NCBI GenBank assembly: GCA_030596585.1
Contig: JAUVJM010000092.1
Coordinates: 1 to 5,140 of the forward strand
DNA from: a bacterium
GTDB taxonomy: Bacteria; NPL-UPA2; JAUVJM01
Direction: 5' to 3'
DNA: 5,140 nucleotides
The notes under the pieces are model-generated. The model saw only the letters and a program-made list of their open reading frames with translations. It searched no databases and was not told where the DNA came from. Positions 1 through 5,025 of the stretch are shown here, piece after piece (position 1 is the first letter of the stretch; each line of letters starts with the position of its first letter). Made by a program: the position numbers and the translations under genes.

Positions 1-545
1 AACTTCTCTAAGACAGGAAACCAGCTCAACACTATAACGTAAGCAACGCCCGATAAGAGTATTAGGGTGAATCCCCTCGTGGATGACAGGAATCGAAGAA
101 GATGCTCACGCCATTTGAGCAAAAGAAGCAGAACCGCTCCCGAACATAGAAAAAACAGCACTCTGAATGAAATGCCGACTTTCGCAGCGCACAGCGAGTT
201 TAGTTTCGCAAGTGCAAGGGCAGGAAGCCCCGCATGCATATGACCATCACCAAGAGGCAATATCGGAAGCCTCATGAAGGGCAAATGCGTCATGAGACAA
301 AACAATCCGACAATAAGTTCGTATCTGTAATCCCTGTAGATTCTGCCCGACTTTTTCGACTCCATCACACCCTGCTGATTGACAAGATACCTCGCCAGCA
401 AAAATGCGCCAAGTGTCAGAATCAGAAAAGCGAAAGCAAGAGAATACCGCAGGCACGGAGAGGAATCTGGGAAATACCACTGGGGATAAATAATTAAAGC
501 AAACCAATATAAGAGTCCAATATAGAGTGGGAAACCCTTTTTCAT
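1..545 (-). CDS. Multi-pass membrane protein, N-terminal part (possible GT-C/GT39-like glycosyltransferase), cut by left edge
   Basis: An open frame on the minus strand runs from ATG at 545-543 to the window edge without a stop, giving 181 residues plus two bases. The protein begins MKKGFPLYIGLLYW, a short basic N-terminus leading into a first membrane helix (about 6-20). Further hydrophobic segments lie at about 34-52, 76-90, 127-143 and 157-174. Between the third and fourth is a polar loop with GDGHMHAGLPALALAKLN (about 99-116), an acidic/histidine loop of the sort seen in polytopic sugar transferases. The basic patch KWREHLLR (144-151) suits a cytoplasmic loop. An in-frame stop lies 21 nt upstream of the ATG, so the start is nearly fixed; a TTG at 554-552 is the only other candidate. 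No clear Shine-Dalgarno is visible. It is divergent from the glycosyltransferase gene on the other strand, which suggests related envelope work. The family is not recognised with confidence; membrane location is secure, enzymatic role is inference. Confidence 0.7.
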   Translation of the reverse strand, partial: MKKGFPLYIGLLYWFALIIYPQWYFPDSSPCLRYSLAFAFLILTLGAFLLARYLVNQQGVMESKKSGRIYRDYRYELIVGLFCLMTHLPFMRLPILPLGDGHMHAGLPALALAKLNSLCAAKVGISFRVLFFLCSGAVLLLLLKWREHLLRFLSSTRGFTLILLSGVAYVIVLSWFPVLEK

Positions 546-553
546 TTTACACA

Positions 554-582
554 ATAGTAACTCGGCTCAAAGTCAAAGGCAA
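554..582 (-). promoter_or_regulatory. Candidate sigma70-type promoter for the minus-strand membrane gene
   Basis: Read on the minus strand there is a TTGCCT -35-like hexamer (582-577), a 17-nt spacer and a TACTAT -10-like hexamer (559-554). Transcription would start only a few bases before the ATG at 545, giving an almost leaderless message. That would agree with the lack of a Shine-Dalgarno. The match is moderate and short AT-rich gaps yield such matches by chance. Confidence 0.25.
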
Positions 583-593
583 CAAAAAACAAA

Positions 594-622
594 TTGCAGC
601 TCGCCAAAATGAATGATAGAAT
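594..622 (+). promoter_or_regulatory. Candidate sigma70-type promoter for the glycosyltransferase gene
   Basis: TTGCAG (594-599), a 17-nt spacer and TAGAAT (617-622) form a plausible promoter whose -10 matches consensus at five of six bases; the -35 matches at three. The predicted transcription start, near 629, lies downstream of the ATG at 613 and upstream of the ATG at 664. If real, it rules out the longer reading of the gene and supports the start at 664. Confidence 0.35.
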
Positions 623-663
623 CATTGAGGTTTAGACACGCAGGGCAAATTTGTACGTTACGA

Positions 664-1872
664 ATGAAACCTAACCTCAAAACATTATTTCTGATCATAG
701 TCATTTGCCTGGCCATCCGGGTTTGTTACGTTATAACTCTGGAAGATAGGTTCTATTTCCCGGACTCTGTCCGGTATGACAGGATTGCTTCAGAACTGAT
801 TCAGGGTGAAGGATTCAGTTCATCGTTCACAGCTCCGCTTTATCCTGTTTTCCTGAGCTGGGTATACACTCTCTTCGGGCATTCTCTGCTCACGGTCAGG
901 ATAATCCATTCCATCATAGGAACTGCCTCGGTTCTCATTATGTATCTTCTCGGAAGAGAAATGTTTTCGGAAAAAGCGGGATTAACTGCGGCTTTGCTGG
1001 GCAGTGTCTACCCGTTCTTTATCTTCTTCACGGGACTTGTACTTACGGAGACACTTTTTATCTTTCTGCTACTGTGTTTGGTTCTCTTCTTCAGGAAGAT
1101 AACTGTTCAAATTCTGCCAGGCTCAGCAGGGACAACTCCGATTACTAACAAGAATCTCCGGGCAGGATTGGGTTATGCAATCTGCACCGGCATTCTCGCT
1201 GGCGTGTCAATTCTTATAAAGCCGGCGATGTTGTATTTTCTCCTGTTTTTTTTCACGCTTATACTGGTTATATACCGTGGCAGAAGAAAACGGATTTCCT
1301 TGCATGCATTACTAATTTGTCTAATAGCCGGATTTGTCATATCGCCGTGGGCATATGATAACTACAAACGAACAGGGAAGTTTATTTTTCTGACAACTGG
1401 CGGAGGATACACTCTGTATGAATCAAACAACCCGCGGGCGACCGGAGGTCCGGCAGGGGAGAGAATTGTCTGGTCCGAAGAGATGAAGAAAATGGACAAA
1501 GTAGAGTTGGACAAGCATTTCAAACGAGAGGCAGTTCTATTCATCAAAAATAATCCGCGCAGATTTCTTGAACTCGCGGTAATAAAAATAAGGCGGTTCT
1601 GGTCCTTTACGCCGAATGCAGGCGGTTACCAGAACCGGAAATATAAGACTATAAGTACCCTGTCATACGGCCCAATAGTGCTGTTAGCGCTATGGCAGGT
1701 GGCTGCTACACGCAAGAGATGGAGAGAGCTGGCATTTCTATATTTGCCAATCCTTTTCTTCACCTTGCTCCATACGGTGATACTCGGCTCGCTAAGATAC
1801 CGCATCCCCGTAATGCCCTACGTGATAATATTCGCCGCCAACGGCATTTCCAAGTTCCTCCCCAGTAAATAG
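664..1872 (+). CDS. GT39-like membrane glycosyltransferase (ArnT/PMT-type, GT-C fold)
   Basis: This is a polytopic inner-membrane protein of 402 residues that probably moves a sugar from a polyprenyl-phosphate donor to a lipid or protein on the outer face. Helix 1 (about 5-25) is followed by an acidic loop YFPDSVRYDRIA with D34 in the position of the family's catalytic aspartate. Later come LVLTETLFIF (E129 in the usual second acidic site), a KP pair (186-187) in a helix of the LTKP type, and helices to about 235. A long loop (about 237-315) contains ESNNPRATGG, and the last helices carry RYRIPVMPY (378-386). These are typical of proteins annotated as glycosyltransferase family 39, although 402 residues is short for it. 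An in-frame ATG at 613 would add 17 residues (MIESLRFRHAGQICTLR). I prefer 664 because MKPNLK runs directly into helix 1 and the candidate promoter lies between the two ATGs; neither start has a good Shine-Dalgarno. It ends with two TAG codons in a row. Acceptor and donor cannot be told from sequence. Confidence 0.82.
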   Translation: MKPNLKTLFLIIVICLAIRVCYVITLEDRFYFPDSVRYDRIASELIQGEGFSSSFTAPLYPVFLSWVYTLFGHSLLTVRIIHSIIGTASVLIMYLLGREMFSEKAGLTAALLGSVYPFFIFFTGLVLTETLFIFLLLCLVLFFRKITVQILPGSAGTTPITNKNLRAGLGYAICTGILAGVSILIKPAMLYFLLFFFTLILVIYRGRRKRISLHALLICLIAGFVISPWAYDNYKRTGKFIFLTTGGGYTLYESNNPRATGGPAGERIVWSEEMKKMDKVELDKHFKREAVLFIKNNPRRFLELAVIKIRRFWSFTPNAGGYQNRKYKTISTLSYGPIVLLALWQVAATRKRWRELAFLYLPILFFTLLHTVILGSLRYRIPVMPYVIIFAANGISKFLPSK

Positions 1873-1912
1873 TAGGCACCAAACACCCCCACCATTGTTC
1901 TCCCCAATCAAG

Positions 1913-1956
1913 AATAAGCCCTTATTAAATGTATTACAGTTTAGTTATTTACTAAA
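1913..1956. repeat. AT-rich gap with two small inverted repeats
   Basis: In the 181-nt gap between the glycosyltransferase and the antitoxin there are two short dyads: AATAAG/CTTATT (1913-1918 and 1921-1926) and TTTAGT/ACTAAA (1940-1945 and 1951-1956, 5-nt loop). Both stems are almost entirely A/T and lack a following T-run, so they are poor intrinsic terminators. They could be regulator-binding dyads or chance in AT-rich DNA. Confidence 0.25.
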
Positions 1957-2007
1957 ATATAGCACGTAATTATTCAGTTGACGACCAACAACGGCGCAAT
2001 ATGCACA

Positions 2008-2036
2008 TTGACGCGAAGATACACTTATGATACACT
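2008..2036 (+). promoter_or_regulatory. Candidate promoter of the toxin-antitoxin operon
   Basis: TTGACG (2008-2013), a 17-nt spacer and TACACT (2031-2036) form a possible promoter. An alternative -10, TATGAT (2026-2031), matches consensus better but has no -35 at proper spacing. A second TTGACG lies exactly 30 nt upstream (1978-1983). Either -10 puts the transcription start within about 16 nt of the antitoxin ATG at 2054, so the leader would be very short. Confidence 0.35.
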
Positions 2037-2041
2037 TAGTG
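2018..2041 (+). promoter_or_regulatory. Tandem 10-bp repeat, putative antitoxin operator
   Basis: GATACACTTA occurs twice without mismatch, at 2018-2027 and 2029-2038. The period is 11 bp, about one helical turn. The second copy runs into the 9-bp palindrome CACTTAGTG (2033-2041). The repeats cover the candidate -10 region just before the Shine-Dalgarno of a ribbon-helix-helix antitoxin gene. Ribbon-helix-helix antitoxins of type II systems bind such tandem or palindromic short sites side by side to repress their own operon. Binding here is inferred; the repeat itself is seen directly. Confidence 0.45.
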
Positions 2042-2049
2042 GGGGTGAT
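2041..2049 (+). promoter_or_regulatory. Ribosome binding site that sets the antitoxin start
   Basis: GGGGGTGAT at 2041-2049 contains GGTGAT, complementary to the 16S rRNA tail, four bases before the ATG at 2054. The in-frame ATG at 2027 has no comparable site and lies within the promoter/operator repeat, so the shorter reading is favoured. Confidence 0.65.
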
Positions 2050-2053
2050 AGGT

Positions 2054-2278
2054 ATGGCAGTTCAGAGATTACTCGTGGTGCTGGAACCGCCCATAAAAAA
2101 TTTGATAAAGGAAATAGCTCACCGGGATAAGGTTTCAATGTCCTGCGTTGGCAGGAACCTTATCAAAGAAGCTTTGGAGATTCTCGAGGACAAATACTGG
2201 GACAGAGCCGCTTCTGAGAGAGAGAAGGACTTCAACTGGCAGAAGGCTTTAACCCACAAGCAGGTCTGGAAGAAATAG
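2054..2278 (+). CDS. Ribbon-helix-helix antitoxin (RelB/CopG-like) of a type II toxin-antitoxin pair
   Basis: The 74-residue protein has the layout of a RelB/CopG-like antitoxin. A short beta strand (VQRLLVVL, 3-10) would pair in the dimer and enter the DNA major groove. Helix A (about 12-24, PPIKNLIKEIAHR) and helix B (about 28-46, SMSCVGRNLIKEALEILE) complete the ribbon-helix-helix fold. A charged tail (47-74, with RAASEREKDF and WQKALTHKQVWKK) would wrap and neutralise the toxin. I place the start at 2054 because of the strong ribosome binding site; the in-frame ATG at 2027 would add nine residues (MIHLVGVIG) outside the fold. The stop is followed after one base by the toxin start, as expected of a coupled pair. 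A tandem repeat just upstream suggests autorepression by the antitoxin or the complex. Class assignment rests on fold pattern and partner, not on close similarity to a named antitoxin. Confidence 0.82.
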   Translation: MAVQRLLVVLEPPIKNLIKEIAHRDKVSMSCVGRNLIKEALEILEDKYWDRAASEREKDFNWQKALTHKQVWKK

Positions 2279-2279
2279 C

Positions 2280-2555
2280 GTGCAGGTAATCTACCATCCC
2301 AGGGTATTTTCCGAAGACATCCCCCGCCTAAGCAAAGAAATATCTCTTAGAATTAGGAGAGCTATAGAACAACGGTTGACGGTATCTCCGGATAAGTACG
2401 GCATGCCGCTAAGGAAAGGCTTGAAAGGCTACAGAAAAATGAGGGTGGGGGCATATCGAATCGTGTACAGGATCGTGGGCGAACAAATCAGAATAATAAT
2501 TATTGGACACAGGAAAGACGTCTATGCCAAAAAGCAAACGCCGGATTTGAATTAG
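2280..2555 (+). CDS. RelE/ParE-superfamily toxin (RelE/StbE-like, probable ribosome-dependent mRNA interferase)
   Basis: The 91-residue protein starts at GTG one base after the antitoxin stop, so translation is probably coupled. RelE-type toxins enter the ribosomal A site and cleave mRNA until the antitoxin binds them. The N-terminal strand VIYHPRVF is followed by helices holding EDIPRLSKEISLRIRRAIEQRL (about 12-33). The core then reads GLKGYRKMRVGAYRIVYRI (47-65), a strand IRIIIIG (70-76) and the ending HRKDVYAKK (77-85). By eye, K53, R55, R60, R78 and Y82 fall in or near the positions of the basic and tyrosine residues RelE uses for cleavage, so it looks intact. Y82 and the HRxDVY end favour RelE/StbE over ParE (gyrase poison), but this is not certain. 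No good Shine-Dalgarno precedes the GTG (only GAAGAAA), consistent with dependence on upstream translation. The ORF ends shortly before a palindromic repeat. Confidence 0.85.
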   Translation: MQVIYHPRVFSEDIPRLSKEISLRIRRAIEQRLTVSPDKYGMPLRKGLKGYRKMRVGAYRIVYRIVGEQIRIIIIGHRKDVYAKKQTPDLN

Positions 2556-2580
2556 CGCACCTTTGGCGCGAACATGCTGG

Positions 2581-2603
2581 ATTCCCCGATCAAGTCGGGG
2601 AAT
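2581..2603. repeat. Palindromic dispersed repeat (CATTCCCCGA...TCGGGGAATG type)
   Basis: A perfect 9-bp inverted repeat, ATTCCCCGA (2581-2589) and TCGGGGAAT (2595-2603), flanks the loop TCAAG. Read on the minus strand, it encodes the peptide VIPRLDRGIQ. That peptide signature is familiar from small palindromic repeats scattered between genes in many proteobacteria and other phyla. An imperfect dyad, CGCACC/GGCGCG (2556-2570), sits just before it and may belong to the same unit. No T-run follows on either strand, so it is not a standard terminator, though the hairpin could slow transcription or protect RNA ends. It lies in the 72-nt gap between the toxin and trxB. Membership of a family is inferred from one copy plus fragments at 4977-5005. 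Confidence 0.7.
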
Positions 2604-2616
2604 GACAAACCAGAAA

Positions 2617-2621
2617 AAGGA
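2617..2621 (+). promoter_or_regulatory. Ribosome binding site that sets the trxB start
   Basis: AAGGA at 2617-2621 lies six bases before the ATG at 2628. The in-frame ATG at 2574 has no such site and would make the first 18 residues out of the palindromic repeat. Confidence 0.7.
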
Positions 2622-2627
2622 AATTGT

Positions 2628-3572
2628 ATGATTGACATTATTATTGTCGGAGGGGGACCTGCGGGGCTGAGTGCGGGGATATATGCATGCCGCGGCGGGA
2701 TGAATACGATTCTCTTTGAGAAAATGGGAGTCGGAGGTCAGACTGCTACAACGAAACTGGTGGAGAACTATCCCGGTTTCCCGGAAGGAATAAACGGATA
2801 CGACCTGGCTGATAAGATGAAACAGCAGGCTGAGAAATTTGGGCTGGACATACGCGCTGAGACAGTAAAGAAGATTACCCGAAAGGGAAGAGAAATAGTC
2901 GTTGAGACGGAAAACGGGCAGTACAAAAGCATTGCGGTAATCATAGCCACAGGATGCAGACCGAGAAAACTCAGCATTCCGGGGGAAGAAGAACTGCGAG
3001 GTAAGGGCGTTTCTTACTGCGCTACGTGTGACGGGCCCCTTTTCAGGGACAGAGAAATTGCAGTCGTCGGGGGAGGCGACACAGCAGTGGAAGAAGCTCT
3101 TTTTCTTGCCGGATTCGGTAAATTCGTACGTCTCATTCACAGACGGCCGAGACTGCGCGCATCGAAAATACTTCAGGAAAGACTGGTCAAACACAGCAAA
3201 ATTGAGTTCGTCAAGGACTCGGTAGTTGCGGCAATAAACGGAAAAGACGTTGTAGAATCGCTTTCCCTGAAAAACGTGAAGACAGGGACTGAATCCAATG
3301 TTCCCTGCGCAGGAGTATTCATAGCCGTCGGGCTTGACCCGAACACAGAATTCCTGAAAGGCACCGTTGAAATGAATGGGTCAGCATACATAATAACCGA
3401 TGAGGACATGAAAACTTCCGTAGAGGGAATCTATGCATGCGGGGACGTAAGAGAAAAAACACTGCGGCAGGTTGTGAATGCCTGCGGCGAGGGCGCAGTA
3501 GCAGCATTTACGACTCAGAAATATGTCGAGGAACTGAAAGGAATAAGCTATGGCGAAGATTTTACCCTTTAA
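2628..3572 (+). CDS. trxB: Thioredoxin reductase (NADPH), FAD-dependent
   Basis: The enzyme passes electrons from NADPH through FAD and a redox disulfide to thioredoxin in the cytoplasm. At 314 residues it has the length of the low-molecular-weight bacterial class (E. coli TrxB is about 321). The FAD site GGGPAG (8-13) opens the protein, followed by GQTATTKLVENYPGFP (37-52). The redox centre is CATC (C131 and C134) in SYCATCDGP. The NADPH domain has VVGGGDTAVEEALFL (146-160) and HRRPRLR (171-177), whose basic residues match those that grip the NADPH 2'-phosphate in E. coli, so NADPH rather than NADH is predicted. The second FAD motif is YACGDV (269-274) with RQVVNACGEGAVAA (280-293). The start is set by AAGGA before 2628; an in-frame ATG at 2574 would translate a palindromic repeat. 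Its 3' end overlaps the DUF1015 gene by 23 nt. Related flavoenzymes (ferredoxin-dependent thioredoxin reductases, AhpF) are less likely given the basic motif and length. Confidence 0.95.
   Translation: MIDIIIVGGGPAGLSAGIYACRGGMNTILFEKMGVGGQTATTKLVENYPGFPEGINGYDLADKMKQQAEKFGLDIRAETVKKITRKGREIVVETENGQYKSIAVIIATGCRPRKLSIPGEEELRGKGVSYCATCDGPLFRDREIAVVGGGDTAVEEALFLAGFGKFVRLIHRRPRLRASKILQERLVKHSKIEFVKDSVVAAINGKDVVESLSLKNVKTGTESNVPCAGVFIAVGLDPNTEFLKGTVEMNGSAYIITDEDMKTSVEGIYACGDVREKTLRQVVNACGEGAVAAFTTQKYVEELKGISYGEDFTL
3537..3542 (+). promoter_or_regulatory. Ribosome binding site of the DUF1015 gene inside trxB
   Basis: AAAGGA at 3537-3542 lies seven bases before the ATG at 3550 and within the trxB coding region. 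It fixes the overlapping start and implies the two genes are translated from one message. Confidence 0.7.
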
Positions 3573-4866
3573 GGGAATTCTGTACAACAGGGACAGGATA
3601 CCGGACGTGTCTAAAGTGACCGCCCCGCCCTATGACGTAATTTCGGAAGGAGAGCAGGACAAATACTATGGGATGGACGAATACAACATAATACGCCTCA
3701 TACTGGGTAAGGAACATCCCGGTGACGGTGAACAGAACAACCAATACACGAGAGCGGCAGGCTTTCTTCAAAGCTGGCTTGAGGAAAGGAAACTTGTCCA
3801 GGACAACGAACCTTCCATTTACTTCTACAGCCAGGAATACAATATGGAGGGGGAGAGAAAACTTCAGAAAGGATTTATCTGCATCCTTCGTCTTGAAGAG
3901 TTCTCCGAAAACGGAGCTGTTCTCCCCCATGAGAAAACGCTCGCGGGAGCTAAGAAGGACCGGTCACAACTGATTGATGCCTGCCAGGCAAATCTCTCTC
4001 CCATATTCGGATTGTATCCGGACCCGGGGTTCCATTTGAATAAACTGCTCAACGAACACATGGCAGGGGAACCGGTTCTAAATATCGGAGATGAGAACGA
4101 AACCACACACAAGCTCTGGAGAGTGTGCAATCCCGAAGCAATACGCAGAATACAGGACACGCTCGAACCGCGCAAAATCTACATAGCTGACGGACATCAC
4201 AGGTACGAAACGGCGCTTGCCTACAGAAACAAGAGACGCAAATGCGAAACGAATTTCACCGGTAATCAGTCATACAACCACATCATGATTTATCTTACCG
4301 ACATGGATGATAGTGACTTGACCATTCTGCCGGCACACCGCCTGGTTCGGAGTCTTTCCGACGGAAGCCCGGACGGACGAAAAAAGCGGCTGGAGGAATT
4401 CTTCTCCAAAAAGACCTGCTCCTCTTTAGGAGAACTATCAGCATTGATGAAGGAATATCAGGGTAGAGAAATTACTTTCGGCATGTATGACGGAGACAAG
4501 TTAGAATTTCTCATTCTGAGGGAGAAAAGGAAATATGAGCAGGAAGTTGCTATAAAAGTTCCCGAGATATACAAATTTCTCGACGTGACCATTGCTCATC
4601 ATCTTCTGATTGACCACATCCTGAATGGCGGGGAGGAAATGCCGGAAGAGAATATTGCCTACGCGAAAGATGCGGGGAAGGCACTGAAGCTAATCGGTGA
4701 GAGGAAATTTGCCCTTGCCATCCTTTTGAACCCCACCAGAGTAGACCAAGTCAAAGCAATTGCATCCATAGGCATGAGAATGCCCGGAAAAGCTACTTAT
4801 TTCTACCCAAAACCGTTGAGCGGGTTGGTTATACATAAATTCCAGTCAACAGTGGACAGTGAATAG
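3550..4866 (+). CDS. DUF1015-family protein, function unknown
   Basis: This full-length 438-residue soluble protein belongs to the DUF1015 family (COG4198-type), whose biochemical role is not established. Family landmarks in order are VTAPPYDVI (23-31), IIRLILG (47-53), LPHEKTL (125-131) with KKDR (135-138), ANLSPIFGLYPDP (147-159), IADGHHRYETALAYR (212-226), ILPAHR (259-264), YKFLDVTIAHHLL (341-353) and the C-terminal MPGKATYFYPKP (411-422). No signal peptide or membrane segment is visible. GHHRYETA recalls the GxxR motif of the ParB/sulfiredoxin superfamily, hinting at nucleotide or phosphate handling; this is inference only. The start follows AAAGGA at proper distance and overlaps trxB by 23 nt, so the two are almost surely co-transcribed and translationally coupled. 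It is followed by a 159-nt gap with repeat fragments. Nothing looks truncated or frameshifted. Confidence 0.9.
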   Translation: MAKILPFKGILYNRDRIPDVSKVTAPPYDVISEGEQDKYYGMDEYNIIRLILGKEHPGDGEQNNQYTRAAGFLQSWLEERKLVQDNEPSIYFYSQEYNMEGERKLQKGFICILRLEEFSENGAVLPHEKTLAGAKKDRSQLIDACQANLSPIFGLYPDPGFHLNKLLNEHMAGEPVLNIGDENETTHKLWRVCNPEAIRRIQDTLEPRKIYIADGHHRYETALAYRNKRRKCETNFTGNQSYNHIMIYLTDMDDSDLTILPAHRLVRSLSDGSPDGRKKRLEEFFSKKTCSSLGELSALMKEYQGREITFGMYDGDKLEFLILREKRKYEQEVAIKVPEIYKFLDVTIAHHLLIDHILNGGEEMPEENIAYAKDAGKALKLIGERKFALAILLNPTRVDQVKAIASIGMRMPGKATYFYPKPLSGLVIHKFQSTVDSE

Positions 4867-4929
4867 TGAGAGTGGTAGAATGAGAAAGTTCAGTGAACCC
4901 CGTTTATTCTTCGAGTAAGCAAAAGCGCA

Positions 4930-4949
4930 TCGAGAAGATAGGTTCTCGA
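4930..4949. repeat. Perfect 7-bp hairpin in the gap after the DUF1015 gene
   Basis: TCGAGAA (4930-4936) and TTCTCGA (4943-4949) pair perfectly around the 6-nt loop GATAGG. A further TCGAAC (4955-4960) can pair with part of the right arm, so alternative folds are possible. No T-run follows, so a plain intrinsic terminator is unlikely. It may be a decayed dispersed repeat, an RNA-processing hairpin, or part of the leader of the downstream gene. Confidence 0.45.
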
Positions 4950-4976
4950 CAAGCTCGAACAATAATCCTTTAGGGG

Positions 4977-5005
4977 CGGGAATGACGGGAGAGGACGGGA
5001 ATGAC
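4977..5005. repeat. Direct repeat CGGGAATGAC, fragments of the dispersed repeat
   Basis: CGGGAATGAC occurs at 4977-4986 and again at 4996-5005, a 19-bp period. Both copies resemble the right arm of the palindrome at 2581-2603 (CGGGGAATGAC). The left arms are missing or decayed, so these look like worn or partial copies of the same element. The rest of the 4867-5025 gap shows no convincing gene. Confidence 0.5.
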
Positions 5006-5010
5006 ACAAA

Positions 5011-5016
5011 GAGGAG
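5011..5016 (+). promoter_or_regulatory. Ribosome binding site of the elongation-factor-like gene
   Basis: GAGGAG at 5011-5016 lies nine bases before the ATG at 5026, a strong site at normal distance. It supports the start chosen for a gene of which only the first 38 codons are visible. Confidence 0.65.
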
Positions 5017-5025
5017 AAAATAGAA

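Noticed and set aside
234..507. Short open frames of 86-87 codons on both strands
   Set aside because: Both overlap the longer minus-strand membrane protein frame, lack hydrophobic or domain patterns and have no ribosome binding site.
735..790. Shared YFPDS segment after the first helix in both divergent membrane proteins, suggesting duplication
   Set aside because: The match covers only about five residues plus a nearby RY, and the flanking sequences do not align, so chance or convergence is as likely.
2581..2603. Palindrome as a rho-independent terminator of the toxin-antitoxin operon
   Set aside because: The stem is GC-rich enough, but no T-run follows on either strand and the sequence fits a dispersed repeat better.
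2409..3194. Long minus-strand open frame of 261 codons opposite the toxin and trxB
   Set aside because: It is antisense to two well-supported genes, passes through the palindromic repeat (VIPRLDRGIQ) and has no domain-like composition.
3562..4175. Short frames on both strands within the DUF1015 gene
   Set aside because: They are shadow frames of a gene whose family motifs run end to end.
4888..4898. GTTCA-G-TGAAC palindrome just after the DUF1015 stop
   Set aside because: It is too short and has too small a centre to form a hairpin; a short dyad of this size is expected by chance.
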